The notes: generated by a model not told the origin, from the letters alone. DNA of 7,148 bases from an uncultured Collinsella sp. (GCA_902478945.1 CABSMX010000095.1:1-7148), one strand, 5' to 3'; shown: positions 1 through 5,452, counted from the first letter of the stretch. Numbers and translations: made by a program.

Positions 1-52
1 GTCCTGGCTCGCACGAAGAGCACATTCAGTGCTCTTCGGCTCGTGCGGAACT
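1..52 (+). repeat. Hairpin repeat element, copy 1
   Basis: The stretch folds into a hairpin: a 9-bp stem (GAAGAGCAC with GTGCTCTTC) around the loop ATTCA, then a five-base bulge GGCTC on the 3' side, then an outer CGCAC/GTGCG stem. A second copy lies inverted at 204-254. Aligned in the same sense the two differ by one gap and five substitutions. Four of those form two compensatory base-pair swaps in the stem and one is in the loop. No run of T follows the stem, so it does not look like an intrinsic terminator. A dispersed REP-like palindrome or a structured 3' RNA element is the best description. The element starts at the window edge and may extend further. Confidence 0.7.
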
Positions 53-117
53 CGCGACAAACATAACCAAGCCCCATCGGGCAACCTACCAACCAAGTCT
101 TTTCAGCCCAGCCCCCT

Positions 118-150
118 GTGTACCGCGCGTCGAAGATCTTCAAATTCAGC
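118..150 (+). pseudogene. Possible 3' remnant of a second glycosyltransferase gene
   Basis: Read on the plus strand in the frame beginning at 118, this encodes VYRASKIFKFS. The intact minus-strand glycosyltransferase ends LYRLASKIFKFN. Sixteen bases (133-148) are a perfect inverted match to 325-340, the last codons of that gene. Upstream, the frame is blocked by a TAA at 64-66, and 67-117 shows no resemblance to the rest of the glycosyltransferase. The frame also runs on past 150 without an immediate stop. The piece is best read as the eroded or rearranged 3' end of a convergent paralogue. Chance similarity of a short sequence is possible, so confidence is limited. Confidence 0.35.
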
Positions 151-177
151 TGCCTGACAATCGATTCTTATAGCAGA

Positions 178-287
178 GGCCCCTTGGCCTTTAGTTTGAT
201 ACAAGTTCCGCACGAGCCGGAAAGCACTTAATGTGCTTTCCGTGCGAGCAGGACTGTTCGCAGTAGCAAACTAAAGGCCAAGGGGCC
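178..287. repeat. 21-bp perfect inverted repeat enclosing hairpin copy 2
   Basis: Arms 178-198 and 267-287 are exact reverse complements over 21 bases (left arm begins GGCCCCTTGG, right arm ends CCAAGGGGCC). The 68-base interior contains hairpin element copy 2, nearly centred, so the whole can extrude as a long cruciform or fold as a long-stem RNA. No convincing target-site duplication flanks the arms (left AGCAGA, right CAGTCA), so a transposon-derived MITE is not demonstrated. It sits just beyond the 3' end of the glycosyltransferase gene, where a terminator would be expected, but there is no U-tract next to the arms. Confidence 0.8.
204..254 (-). repeat. Hairpin repeat element, copy 2 (inverted)
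   Basis: On the minus strand this matches 1-52 at 46 of 51 aligned positions plus one gap. Its stem is GGAAAGCAC/GTGCTTTCC around the loop ATTAA, with the same five-base bulge and outer CGCAC/GTGCG stem as copy 1. The stem differs from copy 1 only by an A-T to G-C swap and a G-C to A-T swap, each matched on both sides. This copy lies 65 bases beyond the glycosyltransferase stop codon, so it would be in that operon's 3' untranslated RNA if transcription reads through. Confidence 0.75.
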
Positions 288-319
288 CAGTCAACCTATC
301 AGCAGCGAATACTCAGCAG

Positions 320-1351
320 CTAGTTGAATTTGAAGATCTTTGAGGCAAGACGGTATAGGCCGAGTGTGGTTTTACCACCGGCACGACCGCGCAGATTGGT
401 GAAGAAGCCGACCACGCCGTAGCGGGCACGACGATACATACGCTCGTCATAGGCCTTCAAATCATTCCACAACGTCTTCAGGCGCTCGTCGGCACAATCC
501 TCGTCGGAAAGCTTAGTAAGCACCGAGCAGATTGCCATCATCATGGTGAAATAGCCCATCATGTACGAGCGCAGGCGCGACGACTCAACATCGGTGTACA
601 GATGGAACGACTCCATCATGATGCGCGTCACACGGAACTGCTGGTCCAGACGCTTGACCATCGTGGCCTCGTTGACGCTCTGGCCCTCGCGACCGATAAA
701 GTAGCGATAGAGGTCGATGTCGGCGTAGTACATGGTCTTGCAGCGCGGCAGCGGCACGTAGGCGTAGATGTTGTCTACATAGAACGTGTGCGGCGGCATA
801 GGCAGGTTGGACGCGCGCAGCACATCCGTGCGATAGCACAGGCTGTGCATGAGCAGATTCTGGTCCAGACGGAAATGACCAATCTGGTCCCAGGTAAAGA
901 TCTTTTTTCGCGGCAGGGCAAACTTGTAGCCAATAGCGGTGTGCGTACCCTCGTAAACCTTCTCGTACACATAGTTCGAGATAAAGAGGTCGACGCGCTG
1001 GTCGCGCTCCTCAAAACCGCGAAGGATCGAAAGCATGGTCGACAGGGCTGCGCCATCGAGCCAGTCGTCCGAGTCGACAACCTTGTAGTAGGTGCCCTGT
1101 GCCTCGCGCAAGCCCGAAAGGACGGCAATGCCGTGGCCGCCGTTCTCCTGATGCACCGCGCGGATGATTCCGGGGTAACGCGTCTCCCACTCATCGGCCT
1201 TGGTCGCCGTCTCGTCCTTGGAACCGTCATCGACGATGATGATCTCGATATCGGTGGCGTAATTGCTCCCCTCCAGAATGGAGGTGATGCAATGGTCCAT
1301 GTCCTTGGCGGCGTTATACGAGGGAATACCGAATGATATGACTTTATGCAT
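320..1351 (-). CDS. Family 2 (GT-A fold) glycosyltransferase
   Basis: Predicted cytoplasmic sugar-nucleotide-dependent transferase of 343 residues, probably acting in surface polysaccharide or teichoic-acid-like glycan assembly. The N-terminal half is a classic GT2 domain: opening strand HKVISFGIPSYNA, then IIIVDDGSKDET (nucleotide-binding DDG near residues 41-43), the QENGGHG segment near 68-74, and VVDSDDWLD with the metal-binding DXD near 93-95. The C-terminal third is helical and basic and ends SKIFKFN, with no clear membrane span. The start used (ATG at 1351) puts the first beta strand at the N-terminus and overlaps glf by 8 bases, which suggests translational coupling. An in-frame ATG at 1369 would add six residues (MRLSPA); neither start has a strong Shine-Dalgarno sequence. 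Donor and acceptor cannot be read from sequence; pairing with glf makes a galactofuranosyltransferase role plausible but unproven. Confidence 0.88.
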   Translation of the reverse strand: MHKVISFGIPSYNAAKDMDHCITSILEGSNYATDIEIIIVDDGSKDETATKADEWETRYPGIIRAVHQENGGHGIAVLSGLREAQGTYYKVVDSDDWLDGAALSTMLSILRGFEERDQRVDLFISNYVYEKVYEGTHTAIGYKFALPRKKIFTWDQIGHFRLDQNLLMHSLCYRTDVLRASNLPMPPHTFYVDNIYAYVPLPRCKTMYYADIDLYRYFIGREGQSVNEATMVKRLDQQFRVTRIMMESFHLYTDVESSRLRSYMMGYFTMMMAICSVLTKLSDEDCADERLKTLWNDLKAYDERMYRRARYGVVGFFTNLRGRAGGKTTLGLYRLASKIFKFN

Positions 1352-2546
1352 GGCAGGCGATAATCTCATCCGAAAGATCGAGGGCGGAGTTGGTCACGGC
1401 ATCCATATCGTAGTAACGATACTCGGCCAGGCGACCCACCGGGTGGAAGTTCGTCAGGTTCTGGACGCGCTCAAGATAGCGCTCATAGAGCTCGAGGTTC
1501 TCGGGCTCCAGAATGGCGTAATAGGGCGTCTCACCCGAGCCGGGCGTATAGGCCTTGGAATACTCCTTCATGATGGTGGTCTTGCCGGGCAGGACCTGAC
1601 CAGTCATGTTCTTGAACTCGGTGATACGCGTGTAATCCTCACTCGTGGTGTAGTTGACGGTGCCCACGGGCTGGAACTGGTCCATATCGAGCGTCTCGAA
1701 CTCCATGTCGAGCGTACGGTACGGCAGAGCGCCCAGGTCGAGGTTGAACAGCTCGTCGAGCGGACCGGTGTAGACGATCTCGCCGCCATAGACCTTACCG
1801 TCGATCTTGACGGTGGTTTCGTCAATCTCGAAGAGGTCGCGGGCGTCCACGTCGCAGAACACATCAATCAGATCGTGGTCGAGCATGTGCTCGAACAGCG
1901 CGGTATAGCCGTCCTGCGGCATGCCCTGGAAGGGAGCCTGCGGGAAGTAGCGGTCATCGTCGCCCACAAAGACGGGAACGCGGCCGGTGATCGAGGGATC
2001 GATCTGGTCGGGCGTCTGGCCCCACTGCTTCATGGTGTAATGCAAAAAGACGTTCTCGTAGACGTAATCGGCGACCTCGGCAAGATCCGGGTCGTTCTTC
2101 TTGCGCAGCTCCATGATGGGCACCTTGACGTCCTTGCCAAAGGTCTCCACGAGCTTCTGATACAGCTCCTCGCCGCGCTCATCGCCAAAGGCGAGCTTGA
2201 GGCTCGCGTGGTTAAAAGGCACGGGCATGAGGGTGCCGTTGATGTTGGCAAGCACCTTGTGCTGGTAGTCCGTCCACTTGGTAAAGCGCGACAGGAAATT
2301 GTGGACGCGCTCATTAAAGGTATGGTAGATGTGCGGACCATACTCGTGGACCAGGATTCCGGCCTCATTAGCGCAGTCGTAGGCGTTACCCGCAATGTGG
2401 CTACGGCGCTCCAGAACGGCAACACGATAGCCGATGGTCTCGGCGAGACGACGGGCACAAACGGCACCGGCATAACCGGCACCGACGACAATCATGTCGT
2501 ATGCGCCGGCGTTAAAGCCTTCAGGCAGGCCTGAGGTAATCTGCAT
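1344..2546 (-). CDS. glf: UDP-galactopyranose mutase
   Basis: A flavoenzyme of 400 residues that interconverts UDP-galactopyranose and UDP-galactofuranose, the donor for galactofuranose-containing surface glycans. The Rossmann FAD motif is GAGYAG at 22-27, followed by the ribose-binding acidic end of strand 2 and ERRSHIAGN (46-54). Family signatures follow in order: EYGPHIYHT (68-76), PVPFN (108-112), YTMKQWG (170-176), R189 in the GRVPV segment, FQGMPQDGY (206-214), LPYRTL (274-279), RITEFK (307-312) and the C-terminal VGRLAEYRYYDMDA. By known enzyme structures R189 and R307 correspond to the conserved active-site arginines and W175 to the substrate-stacking tryptophan. The start has a good ribosome site (AAGGAG five bases before ATG) even though it leaves about 16 residues ahead of the first strand. 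The length is typical of bacterial Glf. It is the first gene of an operon with the overlapping glycosyltransferase. Confidence 0.96.
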   Translation of the reverse strand: MQITSGLPEGFNAGAYDMIVVGAGYAGAVCARRLAETIGYRVAVLERRSHIAGNAYDCANEAGILVHEYGPHIYHTFNERVHNFLSRFTKWTDYQHKVLANINGTLMPVPFNHASLKLAFGDERGEELYQKLVETFGKDVKVPIMELRKKNDPDLAEVADYVYENVFLHYTMKQWGQTPDQIDPSITGRVPVFVGDDDRYFPQAPFQGMPQDGYTALFEHMLDHDLIDVFCDVDARDLFEIDETTVKIDGKVYGGEIVYTGPLDELFNLDLGALPYRTLDMEFETLDMDQFQPVGTVNYTTSEDYTRITEFKNMTGQVLPGKTTIMKEYSKAYTPGSGETPYYAILEPENLELYERYLERVQNLTNFHPVGRLAEYRYYDMDAVTNSALDLSDEIIACHA

Positions 2547-2589
2547 CGATACTCCTTGTCAAAAGCCACGGGCTCGTTAGCTGGGCTTT

Positions 2590-2608
2590 TCTCGAACATT
2601 CTTCGAGA
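2590..2608 (-). promoter_or_regulatory. Small hairpin in the glf leader
   Basis: A 7-bp stem (TCTCGAA with TTCGAGA) around a five-base loop lies 44-62 bases upstream of the glf start. It falls within the expected 5' leader if transcription begins just beyond the -10 at 2625-2630. There is no T-run directly after it on the minus strand. It may be a leader-stabilising stem, an operator palindrome or chance. Confidence 0.3.
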
Positions 2609-2624
2609 CATATTTATCAGAGCG

Positions 2625-2630
2625 ATTATA
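2625..2630 (-). promoter_or_regulatory. Candidate -10 box for the glf operon
   Basis: The minus strand reads GCTATAATCG, a perfect TATAAT, about 78 bases upstream of the glf ATG. No good -35 match lies 16-18 bases further upstream, so the promoter may depend on an activator or be a chance AT-rich match. It is back-to-back with the plus-strand TATAAT at 2645-2650, giving a compact divergent control region. Confidence 0.4.
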
Positions 2631-2644
2631 GCGCTAATGCGTCC

Positions 2645-2650
2645 TATAAT
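2645..2650 (+). promoter_or_regulatory. Candidate -10 box for pta
   Basis: A perfect TATAAT within CCTATAATG. A start of transcription near 2656-2658 would give pta a leader of about 120 bases containing the hairpin at 2703-2725. No recognisable -35 hexamer is present at 16-18 bases spacing (the region reads AGCGATTATAGC). Confidence 0.45.
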
Positions 2651-2702
2651 GAGCTTGCCACACAAGGAAAGCTCAAGCACCGCGGCGTACATAATTGAAA
2701 GG

Positions 2703-2725
2703 TAAACCCGCTAGCAGCGGGTTTA
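2703..2725 (+). terminator. Terminator-like hairpin in the pta leader
   Basis: A perfect 10-bp stem, TAAACCCGCT with AGCGGGTTTA, closes a three-base AGC loop, extendable by two G-T pairs and followed by TTATT. The fold resembles a short intrinsic terminator. No gene lies upstream on the plus strand (glf runs the other way), so it would end only a short leader RNA started near 2657. That points to an attenuator, a small RNA terminator or a processing stem. It ends 52 bases before the pta ATG. The leader before it contains another possible stem, GAGCTT (2651-2656) with AAGCTC (2669-2674). No known riboswitch class was recognised. Confidence 0.5.
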
Positions 2726-2777
2726 TTCGTGAGCAGCCGGGCGCCTGGAGCTTAGCGAAACGCTTGTAAGGAGTAAC

Positions 2778-3758
2778 ATGAGCGATTTCCTAAACCGTAT
2801 GAAGTCTGCCGCCAAGGCTGACCTCAAGACGATCGTCCTGCCCGAGGGCGAGGATCCGCGCACCATCGTCGCAGCCACCAAGATCATCGATGAGGGCCTG
2901 GCAAAGATCGTCATCCTGGGCAACCCCGACGAGATCAACGTTCCCGGCGCTACCGTCATCGACCCGCGCAATGCCGAGAAACACGAGGAGTACGCGCAGA
3001 AGTTTGCCGAGCTCCGCGCCAAGAAGGGCGTCACCATCGAGCAGGCTCGCGCCCAGGTGATGGACGCTACCTACTTTGGCACCATGATGGTCAAGATGGG
3101 CGATGCCGACGGCCTGGTCTCCGGCGCCTGCCACTCAACCGCCGACACCCTGCGCCCCGCGCTGCAGATCCTCAAGACCGCCCCGGGCACCAAGCTGGTC
3201 TCGGCCTTCTTCGTGATGTGCACCGACACCCCGCAGTTCGGCACTGACGGCACGCTGATCTTCGCCGACTGCGGCCTCAACATCAACCCGTCCTCCGACG
3301 AGCTCTCCGAGATCGCCATCGCCTCCGCTCACTCCTGGTCCACCTTCATGGGCAACGTTGAGCCGCACGTGGCCATGCTCTCCTACTCCACCATGGGCTC
3401 CGCCGGCGGCGAGGTCGCCAAGAAGGTCCAGGAGGCTGTGAAGTTCTGCAAGGAGAAGGCTCCCGAGCTCGCCATCGATGGCGACCTGCAGCTCGACGCC
3501 GCCATCGTCCCCACCGTCGCCCAGCTCAAGGCTCCCGGCTCCTCCGTTGCCGGCAAGGCCAACGTGCTCGTGTTCCCCGACCTCGAGGCTGGCAACATCG
3601 GCTACAAGCTGGTCCAGCGCTTCGCCGGCGCTGACGCCTACGGCCCCATCCTGCAGGGCATCGCCAAGCCGGTTAACGACCTTTCGCGCGGCTGCTCTGC
3701 CGACGACATCGTGGGTGTCGTGGCCATCACCGCCGTCCAGGCTCAGATGGCTGAGTAG
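2778..3758 (+). CDS. pta: Phosphate acetyltransferase
   Basis: Cytoplasmic enzyme of 326 residues converting acetyl-CoA and phosphate to acetyl phosphate and CoA, the first half of the acetate/ATP-forming branch. The whole protein is the catalytic PTA_PTB domain; it has none of the N-terminal regulatory domains of the long enterobacterial form. Landmarks: KTIVLPEGEDPR (17-28), DGLVSGACHSTADTLRPALQ (111-130), MCTDTPQFGTDGTLIFADC (147-165), MLSYSTMGSAGG (200-211), DGDLQLDAA (234-242), FPDLEAGNIGYKLVQRF (266-282) and KPVNDLSRGCS (297-307). By the Methanosarcina thermophila enzyme, R281 and S303-R304 correspond to conserved catalytic or CoA-site residues. The start has a strong AAGGAG site four bases upstream. 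Codons end almost exclusively in C or G, more so than in the glycan genes, which suggests high expression. It is transcribed alone and converges on ackA instead of sharing its operon. Confidence 0.97.
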   Translation: MSDFLNRMKSAAKADLKTIVLPEGEDPRTIVAATKIIDEGLAKIVILGNPDEINVPGATVIDPRNAEKHEEYAQKFAELRAKKGVTIEQARAQVMDATYFGTMMVKMGDADGLVSGACHSTADTLRPALQILKTAPGTKLVSAFFVMCTDTPQFGTDGTLIFADCGLNINPSSDELSEIAIASAHSWSTFMGNVEPHVAMLSYSTMGSAGGEVAKKVQEAVKFCKEKAPELAIDGDLQLDAAIVPTVAQLKAPGSSVAGKANVLVFPDLEAGNIGYKLVQRFAGADAYGPILQGIAKPVNDLSRGCSADDIVGVVAITAVQAQMAE

Positions 3759-3773
3759 CGGACGCACTCCCCC

Positions 3774-3904
3774 GAAGGCCGTACGGGCTAACCCCTGAAA
3801 ACGTCCTCGACCAATGAAACGCCCCCGTTCTGCTCCTTCGGAGCTACGAACGGGGGCGTTTCTGGTCTGCGGAGTGTTTTCAGGGGTTAGCCCGTACGGC
3901 CTTC
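3774..3904. repeat. 29-bp perfect inverted repeat around the pta terminator
   Basis: Arms 3774-3802 and 3876-3904 are exact reverse complements over 29 bases (left arm begins GAAGGCCGTACGGGC, right arm ends GCCCGTACGGCCTTC). They enclose the bidirectional terminator hairpin at 3816-3862 almost centrally, so nested stems of 29, 15 and about 5 bp share one axis. Each arm also contains the small palindrome CCGTACGG. The left arm begins 15 bases after the pta stop codon. No target-site duplication is seen outside the arms (left CTCCCCC, right TACAACT). The outer arms exceed what termination normally needs. Confidence 0.85.
3816..3862. terminator. Bidirectional intrinsic terminator between pta and ackA
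   Basis: A 15-bp perfect stem, GAAACGCCCCCGTTC with GAACGGGGGCGTTTC, is capped by a smaller GCTCC-TTC-GGAGC stem-loop. It has A-rich and T-rich bases at the two feet (GAAAC on one side, GTTTC on the other), so it can act in both directions. It lies 57 bases downstream of the pta stop. ackA has its own terminator at 4053-4088, so this one mainly serves pta and guards against read-through. Confidence 0.85.
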
Positions 3905-4052
3905 TACAACTACGTAGTAATCAGGGTATCTGGGGTGGACGGCGGCTTGACTACGAGCTGGGGCTAAGGATCTGAACGAATGGGTGCCGTTGCTGGAAGC
4001 GCAGGCGTTGCTGGCGATGGTAACTTTGGGACTGGAATTTCCGCCTGCTAGC
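3905..4052. other. Non-coding spacer, nothing recognised
   Basis: Between the 29-bp repeat and the ackA terminator lie about 150 bases with no supported gene. The only structure seen is a short perfect palindrome ACTACGTAGT at 3909-3918. A plus-strand open frame from a GTG at 3984 runs through the ackA terminator into antisense ackA, lacks a ribosome site and resembles nothing known. Confidence 0.5.
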
Positions 4053-4088
4053 AAAAAGGCCTCCGGAGCTGTTGCTCTGGAGGCCTTT
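4053..4088 (-). terminator. Intrinsic terminator of the downstream ackA copy
   Basis: On the minus strand a stem AAAGGCCTCCAGAGC pairs with GCTCCGGAGGCCTTT (15 bp including one G-T) around the loop AACA, and is extended by T residues to a run of five (TTTTTGC). It begins 22 bases after the acetate kinase stop at 4111. This is a textbook rho-independent terminator. Confidence 0.9.
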
Positions 4089-4110
4089 CATCTACTTGCA
4101 AATGCGCGCG

Positions 4111-5289
4111 TTAGTTGTTCTTGGTCAGGCGCTCGACGTCGTGGGCGATCATGTATTCCTCGTCGGTGGGGATGACCATGACCGTGACGGAAGAGCCGGC
4201 GGCGCTGATGACCTGCGGACCGTTGCCCACGGCCTCGCGGTTCTTGTTGTTGTCGATGCGCACGCCTAGCCACTCAAAGCAGTCGCAGAAGGCCTTGCGG
4301 ATTGACCAGTCATTCTCGCCGATGCCGGCGGTAAAGGTGATGGTATCCACGCCCGCCATGGAAGCGATCATGGAGCCGGCCTGCTGCATGGCCTTATAGG
4401 CGAACATATCGAAGGCGAGCAGGCAGCGCTCGTCGCCCTCGGAGGCGCGTGTACGGATGTCGCGGGCGTCGTTGGAGATGCCCGAGATGGCAAGCAGACC
4501 AGACTGCTTGTTCATCATGTCGTCGACTTCCTGGTAGCTGTAGCCGCCCTCGCGCTGGAGGTAGCACACGGTGGCAGGGTCAATGGAACCACAACGGGTG
4601 CCCATCATCAGGCCGTCGAGCGGCGTGAGCCCCATCGTGGTGTCGCGGCAAACGCCGTCCTCAATGGCGGCGAGCGAAGCGCCGTTGCCCAGATGGCACG
4701 AAAGCAGACGGTGGCAGCACGAGCCCAGGATCTCCTTAGCCATCATCCACTCGTAGCGGTGGCTCGTACCGTGGGCGCCGTACTTGCGCACGTGGTACTT
4801 ATCGCACACGTCCTTGGGCAGCGCGTAGGTGTAGGCGACCTCGGGCATGGTCATGTGGAACGAGGTATCGAAGACGGCCACGTTGGGCAGCTCCGGATAC
4901 TTCTCGCGGCAATACTCAATCGCCGCGGCCTCGCCGTAATTGTGCAGCGGGGCGAGCGGGGCCACCTCGAGAATCTTAGCCATGACCTCGTCGTCGACAA
5001 CTGCGGAATCATCGAAGTGCCAGCCGCCCTGAACGATACGATGTCCAATGCCATCAATCGTAAAGTCGGTCTTCTCGAGCTCCTCGAGCACGCGAGCGAT
5101 AGCAGAGCGATGACCGGGGAAGGGAACCTCCTCGGTCTGCTTGGCGCCACCGTTCTCGGAGTGGCCGAAGATGCCCATGTCCGATCCGATACGCTCGCAG
5201 TTGCCTTTGGCGAAAACCTCGCGGGTATCGGTATCCAAAAGCTGATATTTAAGGCTTGAACTGCCGGCGTTGACAACAAGTACGTTCAT
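4111..5289 (-). CDS. ackA: Acetate kinase, copy 1
   Basis: Cytoplasmic ASKHA-fold kinase of 392 residues making acetate and ATP from acetyl phosphate and ADP, reversibly. By Methanosarcina thermophila numbering the catalytic set is present: N7, S10, S12 and K14 in NAGSSSLK; R84 (R91); D141 (D148) in VFDTSFH; H173 (H180); N202-G203 (N211-G212) in CHLGNGAS; R232 (R241) in MGTRCGSID; FTAGIGEN (318-326); and the glutamate of PTDEE near 377. Pocket residues V86, L115 and P223 are kept. Two changes stand out: the usual HGGE reads QGGW (87-90), and the pocket phenylalanine F179 of YGFHGTSH is alanine (A172). The start has AAAGGAG four bases upstream. The gene lies downstream of a close paralogue but has its own leader and terminator, with an AT-rich, palindrome-bearing upstream region. 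Of the two copies this one keeps the more canonical active site. Confidence 0.95.
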   Translation of the reverse strand: MNVLVVNAGSSSLKYQLLDTDTREVFAKGNCERIGSDMGIFGHSENGGAKQTEEVPFPGHRSAIARVLEELEKTDFTIDGIGHRIVQGGWHFDDSAVVDDEVMAKILEVAPLAPLHNYGEAAAIEYCREKYPELPNVAVFDTSFHMTMPEVAYTYALPKDVCDKYHVRKYGAHGTSHRYEWMMAKEILGSCCHRLLSCHLGNGASLAAIEDGVCRDTTMGLTPLDGLMMGTRCGSIDPATVCYLQREGGYSYQEVDDMMNKQSGLLAISGISNDARDIRTRASEGDERCLLAFDMFAYKAMQQAGSMIASMAGVDTITFTAGIGENDWSIRKAFCDCFEWLGVRIDNNKNREAVGNGPQVISAAGSSVTVMVIPTDEEYMIAHDVERLTKNN

Positions 5290-5341
5290 GAGACTCCTTT
5301 GCAGTGCAATACGGCCGGCGCAGACCCCTTAAGGCGGCCGC

Positions 5342-5382
5342 AATTTAATAAGAAGTTATCATATCTTGATAAATAGCTATCA
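5342..5382 (-). promoter_or_regulatory. Candidate promoter and operator of ackA copy 1
   Basis: This is a sharply AT-rich stretch in a GC-rich setting. On the minus strand, TTATCA (5372-5367, 4 of 6 matches to the -35 consensus) is spaced 16 bases from TATTAA (5350-5345, 4 of 6 to the -10). Two overlapping palindromes cover the -35 region: TTATCA-N5-TGATAA (5356-5372) and TGATA-N6-TATCA (5367-5382), sharing a middle half-site. Three evenly placed TGATA-type half-sites suggest binding of a dimeric regulator. The regulator is not identifiable here. Confidence 0.4.
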
Positions 5383-5402
5383 GCATATCGCCCAACGAGC
5401 GC

Positions 5403-5441
5403 AAAAGAGGGACTGAACGGCACTTGGTCGTCCAGCCCCTC
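5403..5441 (-). terminator. Intrinsic terminator of the upstream ackA copy
   Basis: On the minus strand GAGGGGCTGGACG pairs with CGTTCAGTCCCTC (13 bp with a few G-T pairs) around a nine-base loop, followed by TTTTGC. It begins 11 bases after the acetate kinase stop at 5453. Its presence between the two kinase genes argues that they are separate transcription units, or at least that read-through is reduced. Confidence 0.8.
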
Positions 5442-5452
5442 CCCTCTTGCAA

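Noticed and set aside
178..287. Reading the 21-bp inverted repeat as the terminal repeats of a MITE
   Set aside because: No target-site duplication can be seen next to the arms and no second copy is in the window; kept only as an inverted repeat.
1..319. Possible CRISPR array because of repeated hairpins
   Set aside because: Only two copies, in opposite orientation, with no regular spacer length.
1263..2534. Long plus-strand open frame (423 codons) antisense to glf
   Set aside because: It lies opposite a clear glf gene; its Val/Leu/Asp/Gly/His-rich composition is typical of the antisense of a GC-biased gene, and it has no recognisable domain.
2651..2727. Possible tRNA or known riboswitch in the pta leader
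   Set aside because: No cloverleaf, T-loop or recognisable aptamer core; only simple stems are present.
3135..3767. Minus-strand open frame of 210 codons opposite pta
   Set aside because: Low-complexity Gly/Val/Glu/His composition, antisense to an unambiguous and heavily codon-biased pta.
3984..4175. Small plus-strand open frame beginning GTG before the ackA terminator
   Set aside because: No Shine-Dalgarno sequence, runs through the terminator hairpin into antisense ackA, and resembles no protein I know.
5327..5341. Adjacent short palindromes CCTTAAGG and GCGGCCGC upstream of ackA copy 1
   Set aside because: Eight-base restriction-site-like palindromes are common by chance in GC-rich DNA and have no repeat elsewhere here.
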